From positions 229,161 through 293,160 of the forward strand of contig NZ_DASZBU010000014.1 in assembly GCF_035943815.1 (NCBI RefSeq): a DNA stretch of 64,000 nt, written 5' to 3'. How positions within the stretch are numbered: the stretch's first letter is position 1; every line of letters begins with the position of its first letter. Shown here in pieces: positions 50,712 through 59,945 of the stretch. The notes under the pieces are model-generated. The model had not been told where the DNA came from. It ran no database searches and saw only the letters and a list, made by a program, of their open reading frames with translations. The stretch comes from Frateuria_A sp035943815. Its GTDB lineage: Bacteria > Pseudomonadota > Gammaproteobacteria > Xanthomonadales > Rhodanobacteraceae. The translations under genes and the position numbers were made by a program.

Positions 50712-53045
50712 ATGCTCAGCATCGAACACCGCATTGCCCAGGACATCGCCGCCCAGCCCGCACAGGTGCGCGCGGCGGTGGCTCTGCTCGACGAAGGCGC
50801 CACCGTGCCGTTCATCGCCCGCTACCGCAAGGAAGTCACCGGCGGCTTGGACGACACTCAGCTGCGCCTGCTGGAGGAGCGCCTGCGCTATCTGCGCGAG
50901 CTGGAGGAGCGCCGCGGTGCGGTGCTCGCCAGCATCGAGGAACAGGGCAAGCTCACCGATGCACTGCAGAACGAGATCCTTGCCGCCGACACCAAGGCGC
51001 GGCTGGAAGACCTTTACTTGCCATACAAGCCCAAGCGCCGCACCAAGGCGCAGATCGCGCGCGAGGCCGGGCTGGAGCCGCTCGCCAGCGGCCTGCGCGA
51101 GGACCCGACGCTGGTGCCCGAAACCTTCGCCGAGCGGTTCGTCGACGCCGACAAGGGCGTTGCCGACGCGCGCGCCGCGCTCGACGGCGCGCGCGCGATC
51201 CTGATGGAATCGATCGCCGAGGACGCCCACCTGGTCGGCGAGCTGCGGGACTGGCTGTGGGAGAAGGGGCAGATTCGCGCCAGGGTGGTCGAAGGCAAGG
51301 AGAACGAGGGCGCGAAGTTCCGCGACTACTTCGACCACGTCGAGCCGATCGGCAAGATTCCCTCGCACCGCCTGCTGGCGCTGATGCGCGCACGCAACGA
51401 GGGCGTGATCGAACTGGAGCTGCAGCCGGCGCTTGACGCCGAGCAGGGCCACCTGGAAGGCGAGGGCCGCGTGGCCGCGCATGCCGGCATTCACGAGCGC
51501 GGCCGCGCCGCCGACGCCTGGCTGCGCGAGACGGTGCGCCTGACCTGGCGCGTGAAGCTGCATCTGCACCTGACGCTGGACTTGTTCGGCCGCGTGCGCG
51601 AGGGCGCCGAGGACGAGGCGATCCGAGTGTTCGGCGACAACCTCAAGGACCTGATGCTAGCCGCACCGGCGGGCGCCAAGACCGTGATGGGCCTGGACCC
51701 GGGCATCCGCACCGGCGTCAAGGTCGCGGTGGTCGATGCCACCGGCAAGCTGCTGGCTACCGACACGATCTACCCCCACGAACCCAGGCGCCAGTGGAAC
51801 GAGTCGCTGGCCGCGCTGGCGCGGCTGTGCCAGAAACACCGCGTGGACCTCATCGCCATCGGCAACGGCACCGCTTCGCGCGAGACCGACAAGCTAGCCG
51901 GCGAACTGGTCAAAGGCCTGGCCAAGACCCACCCCGAGCACAAGCTGTCGAAGGTCGTGGTGAGCGAGGCCGGCGCATCGGTCTATTCCGCTTCGGAAAC
52001 CGCCGCGAAGGAGTTTCCGGAGCTGGACGTGAGCCTGCGCGGCGCCGTCTCCATCGCCCGCCGCCTGCAGGACCCGCTCGCCGAACTGGTGAAGATCGAC
52101 CCCAAGGCGATCGGCGTGGGCCAGTACCAGCACGACGTCAACCAGGTGAAGCTGGCGCGCGCGCTGGACGCCAGGGTCGAGGACTGCGTCAACGCCGTAG
52201 GCGTGGATGTCAATACCGCATCGGCCGCCCTGCTCTCGCGCGTGGCGGGCCTTTCCCCCAGCGTGGCCGAGAACGTGGTCAAGCACCGTGACGCCAACGG
52301 CCCGTTCGCCAACCGCAAGGCCCTCCTCAAGGTATCGCGCCTGGGCGACAAGGCGTTCGAGCAGTGCGCCGGCTTCCTGCGCGTGCCCAACGGCGACAAC
52401 CCGCTGGACGCCAGCGCGGTGCATCCGGAGGCCTATCCGGTGGTCGAGCGGATCATCGCCCAGTGCGGCCGCGAGGTGCGCAACATCATCGGCGATACCG
52501 GCTTCCTGCGTGCCCTCAAACCCGAGCAGTACACCGACGGGAAGTTCGGTGTGCCGACCGTGCGCGACATCCTCAAGGAACTGGAAAAGCCCGGCCGCGA
52601 TCCGCGCCCGGAGTTCGTCGCGCCGAGCTTCGCCGAGGGCGTGGAAGACCTGAAGGACCTCAGGCCCGGCATGATTCTGGAAGGCCGCGTCACCAACGTC
52701 GCCGCGTTCGGCGCCTTCGTCGACATCGGCGTGCACCAGGACGGCCTGGTGCACGTCTCGGCGCTGTCGCACGGCTTCGTCAAGGACCCGCGCGACGCGG
52801 TCAAGGCCGGCGACATCGTCAAGGTCAAGGTGATGGAGGTTGACATCCCGCGCCAGCGCATCGGCCTGTCGATGCGACTGGACGACGAGCCCGGCCCGGC
52901 CCGCGCAACGAGGCCGGCCGGCAACGATGCGCGCCCGGGCAACCGCGACGCCCGCCCACCGCGCCAGGGCAACCCGGCCAAGCCCGCTCCCTCGCCGACC
53001 AACAGTGCGCTGGCCGACGCCCTGCTGCGCGCCAAGCAGCGCTGA
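50712..53045 (+). CDS. tex: Tex family RNA-binding transcription accessory protein
   Basis: Tex protein, 777 residues, binding RNA and linked to transcription and expression of toxins or stress genes. Order: N-terminal helix-rich region (VPFIARYRKEVTGGLDD near 36-52, YLPYKPKRRTKAQIAREAGL), a YqgF-like domain (VMGLDPGIRTGVKVAVVD), a helix-hairpin-helix domain (VNTASAALLSRVAGLSPSVA), then an S1 RNA-binding domain near residues 655-725. The last about 55 residues are a Pro/Arg/Asn-rich tail. A TATGAT -10-like element is at 50673-50678. Confidence 0.96.
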   Translation: MLSIEHRIAQDIAAQPAQVRAAVALLDEGATVPFIARYRKEVTGGLDDTQLRLLEERLRYLRELEERRGAVLASIEEQGKLTDALQNEILAADTKARLEDLYLPYKPKRRTKAQIAREAGLEPLASGLREDPTLVPETFAERFVDADKGVADARAALDGARAILMESIAEDAHLVGELRDWLWEKGQIRARVVEGKENEGAKFRDYFDHVEPIGKIPSHRLLALMRARNEGVIELELQPALDAEQGHLEGEGRVAAHAGIHERGRAADAWLRETVRLTWRVKLHLHLTLDLFGRVREGAEDEAIRVFGDNLKDLMLAAPAGAKTVMGLDPGIRTGVKVAVVDATGKLLATDTIYPHEPRRQWNESLAALARLCQKHRVDLIAIGNGTASRETDKLAGELVKGLAKTHPEHKLSKVVVSEAGASVYSASETAAKEFPELDVSLRGAVSIARRLQDPLAELVKIDPKAIGVGQYQHDVNQVKLARALDARVEDCVNAVGVDVNTASAALLSRVAGLSPSVAENVVKHRDANGPFANRKALLKVSRLGDKAFEQCAGFLRVPNGDNPLDASAVHPEAYPVVERIIAQCGREVRNIIGDTGFLRALKPEQYTDGKFGVPTVRDILKELEKPGRDPRPEFVAPSFAEGVEDLKDLRPGMILEGRVTNVAAFGAFVDIGVHQDGLVHVSALSHGFVKDPRDAVKAGDIVKVKVMEVDIPRQRIGLSMRLDDEPGPARATRPAGNDARPGNRDARPPRQGNPAKPAPSPTNSALADALLRAKQR

Positions 53046-53148
53046 CGACATCGGCCCGCGCGATGCGTCGCAGCATGCGCTTCCGTATGGAGTGCATTAA
53101 CGTAACGCGCAAATAACGAGGCCAATCCCGGCCACAGGAGCGTCAACC

Positions 53149-54984
53149 ATGCCCCGTACTCGTCCTCTTGCCGGCGCCATCCTGGCTGGCTTGCTGTTCA
53201 GCTCGGCAGCCGCCGCCACCGACTTCAGCAAGGTCGTGGTGTTCGGCGATAGCCTGAGCGATGCCGGCAACCTGTCGCTTTCGCAAGGCTCGCCGATCCC
53301 CCTGCGCTTCACCACCAACCCGGGCACCACCACGGCCCAGAACGTGGCTGCGGGGCTGGGCTTCACGCTGGCGCCGTCGGTGACCGGCGGCACTGACTTC
53401 GCCTTCGGCGGCGCCGGCGTGGTGCAGGGCGTGGCGCCGGTGCCGACGCTGCCACAACAGATGGCGATGTACCTGGGCGCCAACGGCGGCAAGGCCGACG
53501 CCAACGCGCTGTATCAGGTCTGGGGCGGCGCCAACGACATCTTCTACCTGACCGGCACCAGCACCGATGCGAACGTGCTGGCCGCCGGCACCGCCACCGC
53601 GGCGCAGACCGAAGTGGGCATGCTTGGCCAGTTGCAGGCCGCCGGCGCGCGCTACGTGGTGGTCTACAACCTGCCGGACATCGGCAAGACACCGGCCAGC
53701 GCGGCCGGTGGCCCCGCGGCCCAGGCCGGCGGCACCCAGCTTGCGCTGGTCTACAACGGCATTCTCAGCACCGGCATCTCGCAGCTGAGCGCCAACGGGC
53801 TCAACGTGATCCCGGTGGATACCTTCAGGCTGATCAACGAGATCATCGCCAATCCGTCCGCCTACGGCTTCACGAACGTCACCACGCCGGCCTGCAACGG
53901 CAGCTCGGTGCAGTGCGGGCCGGCAGGCTCAGGCCTGCCTTTCTCGTACGCCGCGGGGACCGACCAGACCTACCTGTTCGCCGACGACGTGCATCCGACC
54001 ACCGCCGCCCACGCGATGCTGGCCCAGTATGTGCTCGCCGAACTGGCCGCGCCGGGCCAGATGTCGCTGCTGGCCGAAGCGCCGCTGGCGGCCACCGCCG
54101 CGCAGTACCGCTCGATCCGCAACGAGATGCTGGCCGACGGCCAGGGCAGCGACACGCGCTTCTTCGCCAGTGCCGACTACGGCCGGCAGCGCTTCGACGC
54201 CACCGACGCCTCGCCCAAGACCAACAGCAACAACGTAAACCTCACCCTCGGTGCCGACGTGCGCGCCGGCGAGTACGTCTCCGCGGGCGTGGCGCTGAGC
54301 CTGGGCCAGAGCAATGCCGACTTTGCCGGCGGCGCGGGCGGTTACAAGATGCACGACATTTCCGGTCTCGGTTACGCGCTGTACCACAACGGCGGCGGCT
54401 ACCTCGGCGGCTACGCGGGCTTTGGACAGTCCAATTTCACCGACGTCGACCGGCGCATCAGGCTGGGCGGCGCCTTGCGCAGCGAAGGCGGCAAGGCCGA
54501 CGGCACGCACTTGGGAGGCGGCCTCGAGGGCGGCTGGTGGTTCCAGGCCGGCGGACTGCAGACCGGTCCGTTCGCTCACCTGGAGTGGCAGACGGTGAAG
54601 GTGAACGGCCACGCCGAATCCGGCAGCAGCAGCACGGCGATGTGGTTCGGCCGGCAGCAGCGCGACGCACTGATCGGTTCGCTGGGCTGGCGCCTGCAAG
54701 GCCATTGGCAGGTCGGCGGCACGATGCTGATGCCCTACGCGGAAGTGGCGTGGAACCACGACGACAAGGCCGACCCGCGCGAAGTCCAGGCTGGCTTGGT
54801 GGGCATGCCCGGCAGCTTCTCGCTGTCCGGCTACGTGCCGGACAAGACCTGGACCAGCACGGACCTGGGTCTGTCCGCCCAGTTCGGCTCCAACGTGACC
54901 GGCTGGTTCGGCTACCACGGCCGTTTCAGCGACCGTACGCAGAGGGACAACAGCATCAACCTGGGCGTGAAGATCGACTTCTGA
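53149..54984 (+). CDS. estA: Autotransporter GDSL esterase/lipase
   Basis: Outer-membrane-anchored SGNH esterase of the EstA type, 611 residues. A signal peptide (1-23) is followed by block I VVVFGDSLSDAGN with nucleophile S35, then GGAND (block III) and DDVHPT near 278-283 with the catalytic Asp and His. From about residue 335 an autotransporter barrel (repeated amphipathic strands, ending VKIDF) inserts in the outer membrane and displays the esterase. ATG 53149 has CAGGAG eight bases upstream. It is followed by a bidirectional terminator. The symbol is by architecture. Confidence 0.92.
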   Translation: MPRTRPLAGAILAGLLFSSAAAATDFSKVVVFGDSLSDAGNLSLSQGSPIPLRFTTNPGTTTAQNVAAGLGFTLAPSVTGGTDFAFGGAGVVQGVAPVPTLPQQMAMYLGANGGKADANALYQVWGGANDIFYLTGTSTDANVLAAGTATAAQTEVGMLGQLQAAGARYVVVYNLPDIGKTPASAAGGPAAQAGGTQLALVYNGILSTGISQLSANGLNVIPVDTFRLINEIIANPSAYGFTNVTTPACNGSSVQCGPAGSGLPFSYAAGTDQTYLFADDVHPTTAAHAMLAQYVLAELAAPGQMSLLAEAPLAATAAQYRSIRNEMLADGQGSDTRFFASADYGRQRFDATDASPKTNSNNVNLTLGADVRAGEYVSAGVALSLGQSNADFAGGAGGYKMHDISGLGYALYHNGGGYLGGYAGFGQSNFTDVDRRIRLGGALRSEGGKADGTHLGGGLEGGWWFQAGGLQTGPFAHLEWQTVKVNGHAESGSSSTAMWFGRQQRDALIGSLGWRLQGHWQVGGTMLMPYAEVAWNHDDKADPREVQAGLVGMPGSFSLSGYVPDKTWTSTDLGLSAQFGSNVTGWFGYHGRFSDRTQRDNSINLGVKIDF

Positions 54985-55002
54985 AACCGGTCGCGCGACC
55001 GC

Positions 55003-55033
55003 AAAAAAAGCCGCCTTCGGGCGGCTTTTTTTT
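55003..55033. terminator. Bidirectional Rho-independent terminator
   Basis: GCCGCC-TTCG-GGCGGC (55010-55025) with seven A on the left and eight T on the right. The stable UUCG tetraloop serves both the autotransporter gene (plus) and the lipoprotein gene (minus). Confidence 0.93.
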
Positions 55034-55079
55034 CGTTGCGGCGGGTATCCGGTGACCGGGCGCCCCGTGAGCGGCGAGC

Positions 55080-55931
55080 TTACTTGCCCTTGCCGCCCGT
55101 CGCCATGGAGAGGATGTCCTCGGCCTGCTTCTTCAGGCTCGCCGCCTCGTCGTCGGCCAGCGCGCTGGTCTTGCCGTCGGCGACGACCTGCTTGAGCACG
55201 AGGTTGCCGTCCTTGTCCCAGCCGGCACGCTCGGTCGAAGTGGGCTTGGCATCCTGGCTGGCCTTCTTCTGCTGCACGACCACCCACGGCTGGCCGTCCT
55301 TGTAGGCAAAATCGGTGCTGGTGAAGCCCTTGTCGCCGTAGTCGGCACGGGCCCGGATGAATTGCACCGCGCCGTTGGCACGGAACACCTGCCAGGCGCG
55401 CGAGACATCCTTCTCCAGCTTGGTGCCGTTGCTGATCTTCATGCCGCCGATCTGCTTCTGCACGGCCTGGAATTCGGCCATCTCCTTCTCGGCCGCGGTC
55501 TGTTCCGGCACCAGTTCGATCGACACCTGGGTGGGTGCGCCCTTGGTCAGCACCGGCGCCTGCAGCGCCATCTTGTAGTTGCGCTCACCGTCGGTAAGTT
55601 GTGCCTGGATCACGTACAGGTCGGCCGGGTTCACGTCCGCCGGATTGAAGTTGAGCTCGAAGGACGCCGGAAGCTGCACCGGCGCAATGGTCTTGCTGGC
55701 CAGCGGCGCGGCGCCGGCCTGGCCGGTGGAGGACACGTCGACCAGATTGACCACCAGCTTCGCCTCGGGCGACAGCGTGTTGTCACCGCGCACATTGATG
55801 GTGCCGGTCACCGTGTTGGCCTTGGTTGCCGCGGTCGCGTTCGGGGCACCCTGCCCGGGCGCGTTGGAACCGTTGCAGCCAGCCAGGGCCAGCGCAGCTA
55901 CCGACATCAGCGACCAGACCATCCTGCGCAT
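55080..55931 (-). CDS. YbaY/YscW-like lipoprotein
   Basis: A 283-residue exported lipoprotein with signal helix and lipobox ALAGC (C near 19). The first folded part (TVTGTINVRGDNTLSPEAKL to FNPADVNPADLYVIQAQLTD) fits the YbaY/YscW beta-sandwich domain often annotated as type III secretion lipoprotein chaperone. The C-terminal half (DGQPWVVVQQKK, ERAGWDKDGNLVLKQVV) is a separate region I cannot assign. ATG 55931 has GAGG eight bases upstream. About 300 bases separate it from the divergent HTH gene. Confidence 0.82.
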   Translation of the reverse strand: MRRMVWSLMSVAALALAGCNGSNAPGQGAPNATAATKANTVTGTINVRGDNTLSPEAKLVVNLVDVSSTGQAGAAPLASKTIAPVQLPASFELNFNPADVNPADLYVIQAQLTDGERNYKMALQAPVLTKGAPTQVSIELVPEQTAAEKEMAEFQAVQKQIGGMKISNGTKLEKDVSRAWQVFRANGAVQFIRARADYGDKGFTSTDFAYKDGQPWVVVQQKKASQDAKPTSTERAGWDKDGNLVLKQVVADGKTSALADDEAASLKKQAEDILSMATGGKGK

Positions 55932-56227
55932 CGGGAAAACCTCTATTGAAATGCTCGGGGAATGCACGGAAACCGACGCCTGGCGCCCTGTTTTCCGCGG
56001 GGGAAGTTCCAAGCATAGCGGAAAATTTCGCTCACGGGCAAAAGTCAAGCCAGACCCAAGGCGGCCAACGCAACCGTGCCACTCTCGTTCACACCGGGTA
56101 AACACCGGCAGTCGCCACGCTTTCCGCACGCCATCGAAAGCCTGCGGTAAGCACGGCGCGCTAGGATTGGCCAGCGAGCCGCATTTCCGCGGCGATTGGC
56201 GTTGTTTCTGCTGTCTGGACCAAGACT
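55932..56227. other. Intergenic region between divergent lipoprotein and HTH genes
   Basis: No credible coding frame. It must hold both promoters. On the minus strand TATGCT occurs near 56013, and on the plus strand TAGGAT at about 56163, but neither has a convincing -35. No clear operator repeat is visible. Confidence 0.4.
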
Positions 56228-56794
56228 ATGAACCTCGCACCCCTCTCTCCCGTCCCGGAAACCGGTAGCTCCTTTGCCGATCGCATCAGGTTTCTGATCC
56301 AGCGCGTGGGCAGCGCCACGGAGATCGCAAGAATGTGCGGCTTCTCCGAGGGTGTCGTACGCAGCTGGCGCGATGGCAATACCGACCCTTCGCGTGCCCG
56401 CTGCGTGACGCTGGCGCGCACCCTGGGCATTTCGCTGGTGTGGCTGGTGGCCGGCGAAGGCGCGATCGCCGCGGACGTGGACCAGCCCGCCGGCGAGGAG
56501 CAGTACTCCACAGAAACCGTGCACCGATTGCGGTTGCGCCCCCATGGATCGGCCGAAGTGTTCGACAGCAACAACAACGGCATGGACACGCAGCGACTGC
56601 ATGCGGCGATGCGCATCCTGCAGTCAGAGCTGGACCTGGCCGGCAACCCGTTCACACTGGCCGAGAACACCGACCTGCTGGCCAGTCTCTACGAGGCGTT
56701 GGGCCCCGGCGGCACGCGCGTGGACACCGACGCGATGCTGGTGTTCAACCGGAAACTGGCCGAACGCATCCACCGCGCCAGGGTCAGCGCCTGA
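56228..56794 (+). CDS. HTH (XRE/repressor-like) transcriptional regulator
   Basis: A 188-residue DNA-binding protein. The helix-turn-helix lies at about 25-60 (FLIQRVGSATEIARMCGFSE, then VVRSWRDGNTDPS), similar to phage CI/bacteriophage-type repressor N-termini found in host regulators. The C-terminal half is helical with no LexA-like Ser-Lys protease motifs, so not a self-cleaving repressor. Its stop is one base from the convergent glyS stop. Targets unknown; an isolated regulator. Confidence 0.8.
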   Translation: MNLAPLSPVPETGSSFADRIRFLIQRVGSATEIARMCGFSEGVVRSWRDGNTDPSRARCVTLARTLGISLVWLVAGEGAIAADVDQPAGEEQYSTETVHRLRLRPHGSAEVFDSNNNGMDTQRLHAAMRILQSELDLAGNPFTLAENTDLLASLYEALGPGGTRVDTDAMLVFNRKLAERIHRARVSA

Positions 56795-56795
56795 G

Positions 56796-58940
56796 CTACA
56801 GCCGCGCGATATCGGCCACCGCGCTGAACTGCGCCTGCAGGCGGGCGAGCAGGGCCAGCCGGTTGGCGCGCACACGCGGATCCTCGGCGTTGACCAGCAC
56901 CTTGTCGAAGAACGCGTCCACGGGCGCCTGCAGCCGCGCCAGGCGGGCCAGCACGGCGGTGTAGTCGCCGTTGGCGCGCGACGCGGCGGTGTCGGCCACG
57001 GCGGCGTCCAGCGCAGCGGCCAGGTCATGCTCGGCCGGCAGCTCGAAGCACGCCGGATCGACTTCGCCGCCCGGGATCTCGCCCGTTTCTTCCTGGGCCT
57101 TGCGCAGGATGTTGGCCACCCGCTTGTTGGCAGCCGCCAGGCTCATCGCCTCCGGCCGGCGGCCAAACTCCATCACCGCGCGCAAGCGGCGGTCGAAGTC
57201 GGGCAGCGTGGCGGGGCCGGTGGCCAATACCGCCTCGAACTGCTCGCTGGTGAAGCCCATTTCGGCGTAGTAGCCGCGCAGGCGGTCGAACACGAAATCG
57301 GTAAGTTCGGCCACCAGCGCCGCGCGCCGCGCACCGGCGTTCAGCGCCGGCGGCTTGCCATCCTTGCCCGGCTTCAGGCCCGCGACGAGCGCGGCCTCGG
57401 GCAGCAGCTCCAGCGCCTCGGCAAAGCTGGCGCGCAGGTCGAGTTCCAGGCCCCCCTCGACCAGCGTGCGGGCCAGGCCCAGCGCGGCACGACGCAGCGC
57501 AAACGGATCCTTGGTGCCGCTGGGCTTGAGTCCCACGGCGAAGATGCCCGCCAGCGTGTCGAACCGCTCGGCCACGGCAAGCACTTGGCCGACCGCATCG
57601 CCGGCAATGGCGTCGCCAGCGAAGCGCGGCTGGTAATAGCTGTCCAGCGCGGTCGCTACCGCCTCGCCTTCGCCCTGACGCTGCGCGTAGTGGCGGCCCA
57701 TCACGCCCTGCAGTTCAGGGAACTCGCCCACCATGCGGGTCAACAAGTCGCATTTGCTCAGGGAGGCCGCGCGCGTGGCCGCGCCGGCGTCGACGCCGAC
57801 GCGGGCGGCGATCACGCGGGCCAGTTCCGCCACGCGCACGCTCTTGTCCCACAGGCTGCCCAGCGCCTGCTGGTAGGTCACGTTGTTCAGCGGCTCCTGG
57901 TAGCTGGCCAGCGGCGTCTTCAGGTCCTCGTCCCAGAAGAACTTGGCGTCGGCAAAGCGGGGACGGATGACCCGCTCATAGCCCTTGCGGATCTCCACCG
58001 GATCCTTGGACTCGATATTGGCGATACCGACGAAGTGTTCGGTGAGCCGGCCCGCCGCATCGAACACGGGCACGAATTTCTGGTTGGTCTCCATGGTGGT
58101 GACCAGCGCCTCGGGCGGCACCGCGAGGAACTCCCGCTCGAACGCGCAGGCGATCGCCGTCGGCCATTCGGTGAGGTTGGCGATCTCGTCTAGCAGCGCG
58201 CCGTCCAGCCTTGGCACGCCGCCGGTCTGCGTCGCCACGCGCGCCACCTCGGCGCGAATGCGCTCGCGCCGCTCGAGCGGATCGACCAGCACCTTGGCCG
58301 CGCGCAGCGCATCGAGCCAGCCGTCGGCGTCGGTCACGTGCACCGGGTTTGGGTGCATGAAGCGATGGCCGCGCGACTTGCGGCCGCTCTTCAGGCCCAG
58401 CACCTCGCCGTCGATGATGTCCGCGCCATGCAGCATCACCAGCCAGTGCACAGGGCGCACGAAGGCATAGTCGTGATCGGCCCAGCGCATCGGGCGCGGG
58501 ACCGGCAGGCCCTTGAGCGCCTCCTCGACGATCTCCGGCAGCAGCGCAGCCAAGCTCTGGCCGGGCTTGACCGCGCGGAAGACGAACCAGGCGCCCTTGT
58601 CGGTTTCCTGCTTCTCCAGCTGCGCGACCTCCACCCCGCAGGACTGCGCGAAACCCAGCAGCGCCTTGGACGGCTGCCCCTGCGCATCCAGCGCAGCGCC
58701 CACCGCCGGACCCCGGCGCTCGACCTGCTGGTCGGGCTGCGTGGCCACCACCGCCGGCACCAGCACGGCCAGCCGGCGCGGCGTGCAGTACGCGCGGGCC
58801 TGGTCGAGCGCGGCCTCGATACCGCGCTTGCCCAGACCTTGCACGATCCCGTCCAGGAAGGCCTGCGAGAGTTCGTCCAGCGCCTTGGGCGGCAGCTCTT
58901 CGGTGCCCAGTTCGATCAGCAGCGATTTGGCGGCGCTCAT
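56796..58940 (-). CDS. glyS: Glycyl-tRNA synthetase beta subunit
   Basis: Beta chain of the alpha2beta2 bacterial glycyl-tRNA synthetase, 714 residues, needed for tRNA-Gly recognition. N-terminal LLIELGTEELPPKAL (6-20), RRGPAVGAA, VMGRHYAQRQGE (HD-like region) and FDRVFVNAEDPRVR-type C-terminal segment, here FFDKVLVNAEDPRVRANRL, match the family. It overlaps glyQ by four bases. Confidence 0.97.
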   Translation of the reverse strand: MSAAKSLLIELGTEELPPKALDELSQAFLDGIVQGLGKRGIEAALDQARAYCTPRRLAVLVPAVVATQPDQQVERRGPAVGAALDAQGQPSKALLGFAQSCGVEVAQLEKQETDKGAWFVFRAVKPGQSLAALLPEIVEEALKGLPVPRPMRWADHDYAFVRPVHWLVMLHGADIIDGEVLGLKSGRKSRGHRFMHPNPVHVTDADGWLDALRAAKVLVDPLERRERIRAEVARVATQTGGVPRLDGALLDEIANLTEWPTAIACAFEREFLAVPPEALVTTMETNQKFVPVFDAAGRLTEHFVGIANIESKDPVEIRKGYERVIRPRFADAKFFWDEDLKTPLASYQEPLNNVTYQQALGSLWDKSVRVAELARVIAARVGVDAGAATRAASLSKCDLLTRMVGEFPELQGVMGRHYAQRQGEGEAVATALDSYYQPRFAGDAIAGDAVGQVLAVAERFDTLAGIFAVGLKPSGTKDPFALRRAALGLARTLVEGGLELDLRASFAEALELLPEAALVAGLKPGKDGKPPALNAGARRAALVAELTDFVFDRLRGYYAEMGFTSEQFEAVLATGPATLPDFDRRLRAVMEFGRRPEAMSLAAANKRVANILRKAQEETGEIPGGEVDPACFELPAEHDLAAALDAAVADTAASRANGDYTAVLARLARLQAPVDAFFDKVLVNAEDPRVRANRLALLARLQAQFSAVADIARL

Positions 58941-59848
58941 GCGGCCTGCTCCTTGGAAACGTCCTTCAGGCCGGGAAAACCGAGCTTCTCGCGCTGCGCC
59001 ACGTACGCCTCCGCGACGGCGCGGGAGAGCGTGCGCACGCGCAGGATGTAGCGCTGGCGTTCGGTGACGCTGATCGCGCGGCGCGCATCGAGCAGGTTGA
59101 AGGTGTGGCTGGCCTTCATCACCTGCTCGTACGCCGGCAGCGGCAGGCCGGCGGCGATCAGCTGGTTGGCGGTGGCCTCGCAGACGTCGAACCAGCGCAA
59201 CAGCTCCGGCACGTTGGCGTGCCGGAAGTTATAGGTACTCTGCTCGACCTCGTTCTGGTGGAACACGTCGCCGTAGGTGACGGCCCCTCGCGGCCCGTCA
59301 GTCCAGATCAAGTCATAAACGTTATCTACATTTTGCAGGTACATCGCCAGGCGCTCGAGGCCGTAGGTGATCTCGCCGGTTACCGGGCGACACTCCAGGC
59401 CGCCTGCCTGCTGGAAGTAGGTGAACTGGGTGACCTCCATGCCGTTGAGCCACACCTCCCAGCCCAGGCCCCAGGCACCCAGCGTGGGCGACTCCCAGTT
59501 GTCCTCGACGAAGCGCAGGTCGTGCACCAGCGGGTCCAGCCCCAGCTCCTTCAGCGAGCCGATGTACAGCTCCAGGATGTTCTCCGGGTTGGGCTTCATC
59601 ACCACCTGGTACTGGTAGTAGTGCTGCAGGCGGTTGGGGTTCTCGCCGTAGCGGCCGTCGGTGGGGCGGCGCGAGGGCTGCACGTAGGCGGCGGCCCAGG
59701 GCTCCGGACCCAGCGCGCGCAGGAAGGTGGCCGGGTGGAAGGTACCCGCGCCGACCTCGGTATCCAGCGGCTGCAGCAGCACGCAGCCCTGCGCGCCCCA
59801 GTAGCGGTTGAGGGTCTGGATCACGTCCTGGAAGGTGCGCGCTGGCAT
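58937..59848 (-). CDS. glyQ: Glycyl-tRNA synthetase alpha subunit
   Basis: Catalytic alpha chain of glycyl-tRNA synthetase, 303 residues, the same as E. coli. TFQDVIQTLNRYWGAQGCVL near the N-terminus, PSRRPTDGRYGENPNR and WEVWLNGMEVTQFTYFQQ are class II active-site motifs. Start ATG 59848 gives the family N-terminus; an upstream TTG at 59869 would add seven residues. A minus-strand TATACT (59883-59878) is a good -10 for the operon, about 30 bases upstream. Confidence 0.97.
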   Translation of the reverse strand: MPARTFQDVIQTLNRYWGAQGCVLLQPLDTEVGAGTFHPATFLRALGPEPWAAAYVQPSRRPTDGRYGENPNRLQHYYQYQVVMKPNPENILELYIGSLKELGLDPLVHDLRFVEDNWESPTLGAWGLGWEVWLNGMEVTQFTYFQQAGGLECRPVTGEITYGLERLAMYLQNVDNVYDLIWTDGPRGAVTYGDVFHQNEVEQSTYNFRHANVPELLRWFDVCEATANQLIAAGLPLPAYEQVMKASHTFNLLDARRAISVTERQRYILRVRTLSRAVAEAYVAQREKLGFPGLKDVSKEQAA

Positions 59849-59945
59849 GGGCGATAGGCCTTGCAACAAAGCGCGTTAGTATAGCCAAGCCCGCGCCCGC
59901 ACCGGCCCGGTGCCGGATCGAACGCATTCACGGGAGGCCGTCCGG